Below, one piece after another: positions 25,037 to 31,319 of a stretch of DNA of 33,589 nucleotides (its first letter is position 1; every line of letters starts with the position of its first letter). The position numbers and the translations under genes are program-made. Under the pieces are notes generated by a model, which saw only the letters and a list, made by a program, of their open reading frames with translations, searched no databases and was not told where the DNA came from. Origin of the DNA: Acidobacteriota bacterium (GTDB lineage: Bacteria; Acidobacteriota; Terriglobia; Acidiferrales; UBA7541); the NCBI GenBank assembly GCA_021818865.1, contig JAKASX010000037.1:1-33589 (forward strand), in the 5' to 3' direction.

Positions 25037-26119
25037 ATGGATTCCGGCCTCGCCATCCGCAAAGATGCCGCGCTCGATTTCCTCGCGCTCGGCGCGCTCG
25101 TGCATCGTCTCGATCCCGGCATCGTGCCGTTTCGCAAAGCTGCCGAATGCAAGATCCACGTGAGCGGCGGCGAATTCAATTGCGCGGCGAACCTGGCCGA
25201 TTGTTTCGGCCTCCGCACCGCCATCGCCACGGCGATGGTGGATTATCCTATAGGCGATCTGATTGCCGAGCGCGTTCGCGCGATGGGCGTGCGGCCCTTT
25301 TACAAACACTTTGCCCACAACGGCGTCAACGGCCCGAATATGGCCGCCGTCTACAGCGACCGTGGCTTTGGCATTCGTCCGCCCGTCGTTTTTTACAACC
25401 GCGCCAACGAAGCCGGCGCGCTTCTCAAGCCTGGCGATTTCGATTGGAAGGAGATTTTCTCCGGCCACGTTCGCTGGTTTCACAGTGGCGGCATTTTTGC
25501 CTCGCTCTCGTCCACCACGTCCGAACTCGTCGTCGAAGCGATGAGCGCAGCGCGCGCCGAGGGCGCCGTTGTCTCCTTTGACCTGAACTATCGCGCCAAG
25601 CTCTGGAAAATCTGGGGCCAGGAAGACCGCGCCCGCGCCGTGCTCGATCGCATCGTCCAAAACGTCGACGTGCTCGTCGGCAACGAAGAGGATTTGCAGA
25701 AAGGACTCGGCTTCCAGGGGCCTGAGGTCAGCGGCTCGTCGAAACTCGATCCCAGCGCGTTTCTCGGCATGATCGAGCAGGTTGTGAAAAAATACCCGCG
25801 CATCAAAATCGTCGCCACCACGCTGCGCGAGGTCCAATCCGCTTCCCGACATCGCTGGAGCGCCGTCGCCTGGGTGAATGGAAAAACCGTTTCCGCGCCC
25901 ACCGCCGATCTCGAAGTCTACGATCGCGTTGGCGGAGGCGACGGCTTCGCTTCGGGCTTTTTCTACGGATTGCTCGCCGGCGAATCCCCGGAAGAAGCGG
26001 TGAAACTCGGCTGGGCCCACGGCGCCCTGCTCGCCACGTTCCCCGGCGATACCACCATGGCCACGCTCGACGAAGTTCGCGCAATGGCCCGCGGCGGTTC
26101 CGCGCGCATCCAGCGCTGA
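25037..26119 (+). CDS. kdgK: PfkB-family sugar kinase, probable 2-keto-3-deoxygluconate kinase
   Basis: This 360-residue ribokinase-fold enzyme would phosphorylate 2-keto-3-deoxygluconate with ATP, giving KDG-6-phosphate for the Entner-Doudoroff aldolase. The fold is shown by VSGGEFNCAANLADCFGL near 43-60 (substrate-binding Gly-Gly and Asn), SFDLNYRAKLW at 180-190, VLVGNEEDL at 212-220 and the catalytic GGGDGFASGF at 299-308 with base Asp302. SFDLNYR is characteristic of KDG kinases, and the neighbouring uronate genes support it, though other 2-keto sugar acids are possible. The ATG at 25037 has GGGAG six bases upstream. It converges with the uronate operon, so it must be transcribed separately. 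Confidence 0.85.
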   Translation: MDSGLAIRKDAALDFLALGALVHRLDPGIVPFRKAAECKIHVSGGEFNCAANLADCFGLRTAIATAMVDYPIGDLIAERVRAMGVRPFYKHFAHNGVNGPNMAAVYSDRGFGIRPPVVFYNRANEAGALLKPGDFDWKEIFSGHVRWFHSGGIFASLSSTTSELVVEAMSAARAEGAVVSFDLNYRAKLWKIWGQEDRARAVLDRIVQNVDVLVGNEEDLQKGLGFQGPEVSGSSKLDPSAFLGMIEQVVKKYPRIKIVATTLREVQSASRHRWSAVAWVNGKTVSAPTADLEVYDRVGGGDGFASGFFYGLLAGESPEEAVKLGWAHGALLATFPGDTTMATLDEVRAMARGGSARIQR

Positions 26120-26153
26120 GCCCGGATTTTCGCGGCGCCGGGGCGTAACCGGC

Positions 26154-27434
26154 TTAGGATTTGATTCCCACGTCTTCCGCGCGATCCCGCTTCAGCCGGT
26201 AAAGCGTCTCGCCCGCGTGCGGCACCACCAGAATGCCTTCGTCTTCCCGCCCTTGCCATTCCTCCACGCAAATCGTCGCCGGATCGCGGTATCCCAAGTT
26301 GAGCCGCCGGCACGTTTCCGCCGGAATTTTCGTCGCGAGCGTCACCTGGATGCGCGGCGTTTCGATTCCCGTTCGCGCGTCGTATTCGCCCAGCCCCTTC
26401 AAATGCGTCGAATGCGCCAGCACGCCCCACGGGTAATGCTCGAACCGCTCCCACTGCTTCACGAAATAATCGCGCGTGTGGTAGCCGATTTCCTCGATCT
26501 GTTTCCCGTGCACCGAGCTGACCGTATCGAGCCGCGGGCTGTACAGAATCACTTCGCCTCCATCCGCCACCACCGGCTCGACCTTGTACATTCCCTTCGC
26601 CGCCGTCCAGATCTCGCCGTACATCTCCGGCATCAGCGACAGCACCTGCCGAAACGGCGTCTCCACGTAGCGCACGTGAATCTGCGCGGAAAGATTCGCC
26701 GCCGCCCGCCAAGCCTCCCGCGCCTCGCCGTAATAAAGTCCGGCCACGCCCTCCCGCGTCACCACCAGCGCCAAGCACGACGCCGGCCGCGGAATCATCG
26801 CCGCCGCGCGGTCGATCGCCGCCCGCACCGGCGTGTCGGCGCGGCCGATCACGCGGTAGCTCGTGATCAGCGCGCCCAGCCAATGTGTGAAATGGATGAT
26901 CTCCGCGCTGGCGATGCCGGGAAAAAAGTATTTGTTTCCGCCCGAAAATCCCACCACCTCGTGCGGAAACACCGGCCCGCACACGAGCAGGTGGTCGTAT
27001 TCCAGAATCAATCGGTTCAGTCCCACGCGCACGTCGCGCCCCAGCAGCCCGCCGCTGATTTCGCGCAGCTCCGCCGCCGGGATCGTTCCGAGCGTGATGA
27101 AATTTTCCGGATTTTCCCACCGGTGGTTGTAAACGTGCGTTTCCCCGGCCATGCCGTCCCGCACCGTCTCGCCCAGCAGGCGCGATAATTCCGCGTCCGT
27201 CATCGGCGCATGCGTCCCCAGCGCCACCAGGTAATCCAGCGCCCGCACGCGCGGCCGCAGAATTTTCCCCAGCAGCCGGAACATGTGCGGCATCGGCATC
27301 GTCCGCGTACCGTCCGGAATCAGCACCAGCACGCGCTTCCCATCGAGCGCGCCCGCTCCCGCCGCCTCTTCGATGATCCCGCCGAGCTCTTCCTCGCTCA
27401 GGTATTTGCCCGCCGATCCTTTTCCGATCGTCAT
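26154..27434 (-). CDS. LarA-family (nickel-dependent racemase/epimerase) protein
   Basis: The 426-residue protein matches the lactate-racemase (LarA/DUF2088) superfamily, which uses the nickel-pincer nucleotide cofactor to invert alpha-hydroxyacid carbons. Key residues are conserved: PDGTRT (Asp41, Arg44), His75 in GTHAP, His158 in FPHEV, Lys168 in GGNKYFFPG (the cofactor-attachment lysine) and His184 in HFTHW. The spacing from His158 to Lys168 to His184 is the same as in LarA. The family includes lactate, malate and other racemases and a D-gluconate 2-epimerase. In this operon an aldonate substrate is more likely than lactate. GGAAGGA at 27444-27450 is well spaced for the ATG at 27434; an ATG at 27443 is an alternative. 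The cofactor genes larB, larC and larE are not in the window. Confidence 0.85.
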   Translation of the reverse strand: MTIGKGSAGKYLSEEELGGIIEEAAGAGALDGKRVLVLIPDGTRTMPMPHMFRLLGKILRPRVRALDYLVALGTHAPMTDAELSRLLGETVRDGMAGETHVYNHRWENPENFITLGTIPAAELREISGGLLGRDVRVGLNRLILEYDHLLVCGPVFPHEVVGFSGGNKYFFPGIASAEIIHFTHWLGALITSYRVIGRADTPVRAAIDRAAAMIPRPASCLALVVTREGVAGLYYGEAREAWRAAANLSAQIHVRYVETPFRQVLSLMPEMYGEIWTAAKGMYKVEPVVADGGEVILYSPRLDTVSSVHGKQIEEIGYHTRDYFVKQWERFEHYPWGVLAHSTHLKGLGEYDARTGIETPRIQVTLATKIPAETCRRLNLGYRDPATICVEEWQGREDEGILVVPHAGETLYRLKRDRAEDVGIKS

Positions 27435-27474
27435 CTTCGGCATTCCTTCCGCCGGACCCGCGCCACTTCGCCCG

Positions 27475-28314
27475 TCACACCCCGCTGAACGCGGAAAATC
27501 CCCCGTCAATCGGCAGCACCACTCCCGTCACGAACGCCGACGCCAGCGACAGCAGCCACAGCGACGCGCCCACTAGGTCCTCCGGAACGCCCATTCGGTT
27601 CATCGGCGTGTGCGCCAGAATCGCCCGTCCTCGCGCCGTCCACTCGCCCGTTTGCTTGTCCTGCAACAGGAACCGATTCTGCTCGGTGAGAAAGAATCCC
27701 GGCGCGATCGCATTCACGCGAATCCCCGGCGAATATTCCTGCGCCAGGTGCACCGCCAGCCACTGCGTGAAATTGCTGACGCCCGCTTTCGCCGCCGAAT
27801 ACGCCGGAATCCGCGTCAGCGGCCGAAACGCCGCCATCGACGAAACGTTCAAAATCGCCCCGCCGCCCGTTTCCGCCATCGCCCGCCCGAAACTCTGGCA
27901 GCACAGAATCGTTCCCACCAGGTTCAAATCCAGCACGTGCCGCAGCGCTTCGGCCGGTAAATCGAAAAATTTCGCTTCCGGCCGCGTCGTTGCTTCCGGC
28001 ACGTTTCCGCCGGCCGCGTTCACCAGGCCGTCGATCGCGCCGAATCGCGAAAGCACCTCCCGCGCCGCCCGTTGCAATTCCTCCGCCTTCAGCACGTCGG
28101 CGCGAACCAGCATCGTCCTCGACGCGTGCTCGCCCAGCCGTTCCATCAGCTCGCGGCCGCGTTCCGCTTTTCGAGAGACGATCGCCAGTTGCGCGCCGCA
28201 GCTCGCCAGCGCGCACGCGATCTCGCTTCCCAGCACGCCCGCGCCGCCCGTCACCACAATCGTTCGGCCGGTGAAATCGAATGCCTGCGTCAGCTGTTTC
28301 GAGTCCATCGCCAT
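27475..28314 (-). CDS. SDR oxidoreductase, probable D-mannonate oxidoreductase (fructuronate reductase)
   Basis: The 279-residue short-chain dehydrogenase has the cofactor motif TGGAGVLG (22-29), NAAGG near 99-103 and the catalytic Ser158/159, Tyr172, Lys176 (YSAAK). The long segment EQNRFLLQDKQTGEWTARG followed by AILAHTPMNRMG and the ending VLPIDGGFSAFSGV are features I associate with the Bacillus UxuB/YjmF-type SDR, which interconverts D-fructuronate and D-mannonate. Its neighbour UxaE makes fructuronate, which supports that reaction. KduD-like activity is a less likely alternative. It lies 39 bp after uxaE and 40 bp before the LarA-family gene, so they are probably cotranscribed. Confidence 0.85.
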   Translation of the reverse strand: MAMDSKQLTQAFDFTGRTIVVTGGAGVLGSEIACALASCGAQLAIVSRKAERGRELMERLGEHASRTMLVRADVLKAEELQRAAREVLSRFGAIDGLVNAAGGNVPEATTRPEAKFFDLPAEALRHVLDLNLVGTILCCQSFGRAMAETGGGAILNVSSMAAFRPLTRIPAYSAAKAGVSNFTQWLAVHLAQEYSPGIRVNAIAPGFFLTEQNRFLLQDKQTGEWTARGRAILAHTPMNRMGVPEDLVGASLWLLSLASAFVTGVVLPIDGGFSAFSGV

Positions 28315-28353
28315 CTCAACCCCAAATTCCAGCCGCGTGCATCACTCGCAGCG

Positions 28354-29667
28354 CTACAGCGCCGTCGCTCGCGCCCGCTCGCCCAGAAACAGCGGCTTCA
28401 AATGCCGTTCGAAAAGGTTCGTCGTGACGTTCCGCCCGATCGTTTCCCGGCACGCGTCCACCATCTCCAGATATCGCGCCCCGAGTTCCGCCGCGATCCG
28501 GTAGCCCACGTGCACCAGTTGCCGCAAGCTCGGATTGTATTCCGCGCATCGCCGGTCGTGCCGCAGCGCTCGCACGAACTGCTCCGCGGACCAACCCGCC
28601 ACTTCGCCGGGCGCCGGCAGCTTCGCCGCCTCGATGTCGATCACCGGCGCGTACGGAACGCACAATTCCTCCCGCCGCGCGTACGCGCGCCCGTAAATCT
28701 CTTTCGCCAGCCCGAGCGCCTCTCCGCCCGATTCCGCCAGCCCGATCACTTCTTCGAGCCACGTCGTTCCCGCGGTTTTCAGGTGCAGCCCCGCTCCGGT
28801 CTCGTCGAGCGCGCGGTGAATCGCCGGATAAATCGAAAATTTATCGCTGCCCGAATGCACGCTCAGCTTCAGCGTCCCCGGCAGCCCGTACGCGCCCACC
28901 GCGTGCGCGATCGCCGCGATGTCCGCCCGGAATTCTCGCTCGAACTGCCCCACGTCGCCCACGTAATCCACGCCCTTGTTGAACCGCCCGGTGAATTTCG
29001 GCGCGATCGCCTGCAGCGGCACCCGCTCGTCGGCCAGCGCCGCCAGAATCAACAGCAGTTCCGTGGGCATCTGCGGGCTGTCGGTCTCATCCATCGAAAC
29101 TTCGGTGATGAAACTCGCCGGATCTTTCGCCGCCGCGATTTTCCGGTAAATTCGCCCCGCTTCTTTCACCGCCAGCAAATATTTCCCCGCCGCCCGCTCG
29201 GCCGTCTCCGCGTCCAGCCTCAGCGTCCCCGCGCCGATCGGCAATTCGATCGGCGCGGAAAATTCCCGATGCCGCTCGAGGAATGCCTCCACCTCCGCCC
29301 GCGGCGCCGGTTTCCCGATCGTTTCCGCCACGTCCAGCGTGAAATAATCGCTCGACGCGAGAAACAAATTCACCGTCTCGAACGTCGCGTGGTCGGCGTC
29401 CACGCGAAACGCCCGGTTCCATCCCGTCTCCTTCACCGCACGGTCTGCCGCCTCGCGCACGCTCTCCGGCCGCGACCCCACGATCGTGTGCTCCCGGTGC
29501 GATTTGTTCCACACCGGCGTCACGTCCACCGATTCCCGCGCCGCCAGCGCGCACGCCTCCAATTGCGGCTTCGCCTCCCGCGCGAATCGGTCGCCCACGC
29601 CAAACGAATATTTTTCGATGGGAAGAAACGCCGCTGAAGGTTCGCTCTCCTGCCGGGATGCAGCCAT
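28354..29667 (-). CDS. uxaE: D-tagaturonate epimerase
   Basis: The 437-residue protein corresponds to UxaE, first defined in Thermotoga, which epimerises D-tagaturonate to D-fructuronate. This lets the galacturonate branch join the glucuronate branch without a tagaturonate reductase. Recognised segments are EKYSFGVGDRFAREAKPQLEA near the N-terminus, SMDETDSPQMPTELL, APKFTGRFNKGVDYVGD and LSVHSGSDKFSIYP, rich in conserved Asp, Glu and His residues suited to a metal-dependent barrel enzyme. The ATG at 29667 has AAGGA eight bases upstream. It follows lacI by 34 bp, making it the first catabolic gene of the operon. No uronate isomerase (UxaC) gene is visible in the window. Confidence 0.9.
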   Translation of the reverse strand: MAASRQESEPSAAFLPIEKYSFGVGDRFAREAKPQLEACALAARESVDVTPVWNKSHREHTIVGSRPESVREAADRAVKETGWNRAFRVDADHATFETVNLFLASSDYFTLDVAETIGKPAPRAEVEAFLERHREFSAPIELPIGAGTLRLDAETAERAAGKYLLAVKEAGRIYRKIAAAKDPASFITEVSMDETDSPQMPTELLLILAALADERVPLQAIAPKFTGRFNKGVDYVGDVGQFEREFRADIAAIAHAVGAYGLPGTLKLSVHSGSDKFSIYPAIHRALDETGAGLHLKTAGTTWLEEVIGLAESGGEALGLAKEIYGRAYARREELCVPYAPVIDIEAAKLPAPGEVAGWSAEQFVRALRHDRRCAEYNPSLRQLVHVGYRIAAELGARYLEMVDACRETIGRNVTTNLFERHLKPLFLGERARATAL

Positions 29668-29701
29668 GTGTGCGGTCCTTGCGCCCGTCGCGTCGCGCGG
29701 C

Positions 29702-30775
29702 CTATCCGGCCTCGACTACGCCGGATTCCTCGCCGTGCTCTTTCACCGGATGTTCCGCGGGCGAACTGCACGATTCCCGCCGCACCAGTTGCGTCGGGAT
29801 CGTGATCACCTCTTGGCCCTGGTCCGGCCGGGCGATTTTTTTGAGCACCAGCTCGGCCATCTGTTTTCCCACCTGGTCGGTGAACACGCGCACCGAAGTC
29901 AGCGGCGGGTTCAGCGAAGCCGCTTCGGGAATGTCGTTGAAGCCGGCCACGCTCACGTCCTCTGGAATCCTCAATCCGGCTTCCTGCAGCGCTTTGTAAA
30001 CCCCGCGCGCCGCGTTGTCGTCACCGGCGAAAATCGCCGTCACCGGCCCCGGTCCGCTCAGAATGGATTTCGTCGCCAGAAAGCCCAGGTCCTCGGCCTC
30101 TTCGCAATCCATTTCGTTCTTCAGCGGCCGCAGCCCGGCTTCTTCCATCGCTTTCCGGTAGCCTTGGTAGCGCCGCTCGAACCACGGCATCCGGCAATTC
30201 CCCACGTACCAGATGTGCCGATGCCCCAGCGACTGCAAATGTCGTGTCACCCCGTACGCGCCGTCCACGTCGTCGAAAAACACCGCGCTCGATTCCTGCT
30301 GCCGCCACGGCCCGGCCACGTTGTTGCCCAATACGACGTACCCGATCCCCTTGTGCGTCAGAAAATCCAGCAGGTTCTGCGAATTCGTTCCCGCCACGAT
30401 CGCCGCCCGCACCAGATCGTGCCGCTGCAATACGGCCGGCAAGTGCAGCCTCTGCCACGCCACGTCCGCCGGATACCGCACCGGCAGAAACAGCAGCCCG
30501 TATTCGTGCGCCGCGCAATACGCCTCCGCGCCCACCAGCACCGCCGAATGAAACGGATGCAGCACCCCGCGATTGCTCAGAATGAACGCGATCACCCGCG
30601 ATTTCCGCCGCCCGTCCAGATCGAATCCCAGCTTCGTCGCCGCGCGGATCACCCGTTCCCGCAGACTCCGGCTCACGCTCTGGCTCCCGTTCGCCACGCG
30701 CGAAACCGTCGCGATGCTTACGCGCGCTTCCTTCGCCACTTCTTCAAATCTGATTTTTCGCGGTTTTCTCGCCAC
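29702..30775 (-). CDS. LacI-family transcriptional regulator
   Basis: The 357-residue regulator has an N-terminal helix-turn-helix (IRFEEVAKEARVSIATVSRVANG, about residues 8-30), the hinge region (RVIRAATKLGFDLDGRRKSR) and a periplasmic-binding-protein-like sensor with VIAFILSNRG, VAGTNSQN, AGDDNAARGVYKAL and IPEDVSVAGFND. It is the promoter-proximal gene of the uronate operon, so it probably represses that operon and itself until a sugar-acid inducer binds. An operator-like palindrome overlaps its promoter. The GTG at 30773-30775 is chosen because the HTH domain begins just after it; an in-frame GTG at 30820 would add 15 atypical residues. Confidence 0.93.
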   Translation of the reverse strand: MARKPRKIRFEEVAKEARVSIATVSRVANGSQSVSRSLRERVIRAATKLGFDLDGRRKSRVIAFILSNRGVLHPFHSAVLVGAEAYCAAHEYGLLFLPVRYPADVAWQRLHLPAVLQRHDLVRAAIVAGTNSQNLLDFLTHKGIGYVVLGNNVAGPWRQQESSAVFFDDVDGAYGVTRHLQSLGHRHIWYVGNCRMPWFERRYQGYRKAMEEAGLRPLKNEMDCEEAEDLGFLATKSILSGPGPVTAIFAGDDNAARGVYKALQEAGLRIPEDVSVAGFNDIPEAASLNPPLTSVRVFTDQVGKQMAELVLKKIARPDQGQEVITIPTQLVRRESCSSPAEHPVKEHGEESGVVEAG

Positions 30776-30898
30776 GCTATTCTCTTCGAAAAGCCGGCTG
30801 CAAACGACCCCGCCTCTCACCTCGCGCCATCCGTGCGGGAAAAACCCGGCGCGCGAAACGCGCCGACGGGCAGGGCGCGTCCCGAAAAGCTGTGCGCC

Positions 30899-30927
30899 AT
30901 CTTACAGGCGGCTTGTAAAATTTTCAA
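30899..30927 (-). promoter_or_regulatory. Promoter of the lacI-uronate operon
   Basis: On the minus strand TTGAAA (complement of 30922-30927) and TAAGAT (complement of 30899-30904) are 17 bp apart. The start would be near 30892, giving a leader of about 115 bases to the GTG at 30775. Confidence 0.55.
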
Positions 30928-30929
30928 GC
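30911..30929. promoter_or_regulatory. LacI-type operator overlapping the promoter
   Basis: GCTTGTAAAATTTTCAAGC is palindromic over 19 bases with one mismatched pair (arms GCTTG/CAAGC, AT-rich centre). It covers the -35 box and half the spacer, where repressor binding would block polymerase. The length and symmetry suit a LacI-family dimer, although the usual central CG is missing. Confidence 0.5.
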
Positions 30930-31097
30930 AAGGATCCGAAAAACCTCTCCGGACGCTGCCCTCGCACCATCCCTCCCGCACACTCCTACCGCTATCAGCC
31001 CAAATGACTTCCAGATAACCACTTCATTGCAAATATCTTTCTCCCCATAAACCACCCCGTCATTCCCCGCACCGCTTCCAGACGTGATATGAAAATA

Positions 31098-31113
31098 TTC
31101 AACGGCAGTTGAA
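31098..31113. promoter_or_regulatory. Inverted repeat upstream of the receptor promoter
   Basis: TTCAACGGCAGTTGAA has perfect 6-bp arms and a 4-base centre. It ends 8 bp before the -35 box of the receptor promoter, a position suitable for an activator or an upstream repressor site. Its half-site TTGAA also occurs in the lacI operator, but the spacing differs. Confidence 0.4.
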
Positions 31114-31121
31114 AAGTTTTC

Positions 31122-31150
31122 TTGACTTCCCCGCCCGCCTGCGCTATACG
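31122..31150 (+). promoter_or_regulatory. Sigma-70 promoter of the TonB receptor gene
   Basis: TTGACT at 31122-31127 and TATACG at 31145-31150 are exactly 17 bp apart. Transcription would start near 31157, leaving a leader of about 160 bases before the ATG at 31320. Confidence 0.6.
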
Positions 31151-31319
31151 GTTCCCTGCCGGTCGGCTGCGCCTCCCCACAGCCCTCCCGGCAGTGGGTC
31201 CTTTGGGCGTTCGCTTTAGGGCAGGGCGAGGTCCCGGAATTTACGTCGAGTCGGGCGCGCGTCAGCTCACCTTCCTCTCGATTGGCCGGGCCCCGTTCGG
31301 GCGGTCCAGCGGAGAATTT

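Larger units (their letters stand above)
30776..31319. other. Divergent regulatory region, lacI operon / TonB receptor
   Basis: About 544 bp lie between the two start codons. From left to right it holds the lacI leader (about 115 bases), a promoter with operator (30899-30929), a GC-neutral stretch without a recognisable gene, an inverted repeat (31098-31113), the receptor promoter (31122-31150) and a receptor leader of roughly 160 bases that is GC-rich and probably structured. No small protein or known riboswitch is recognised in it. Confidence 0.6.

Noticed and set aside
24832-25230. N-terminal extension of ogt into the kinase gene
   Set aside because: It is antisense to the well-supported kdgK start and adds no recognisable domain. 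The methyltransferase domain begins at 24831.
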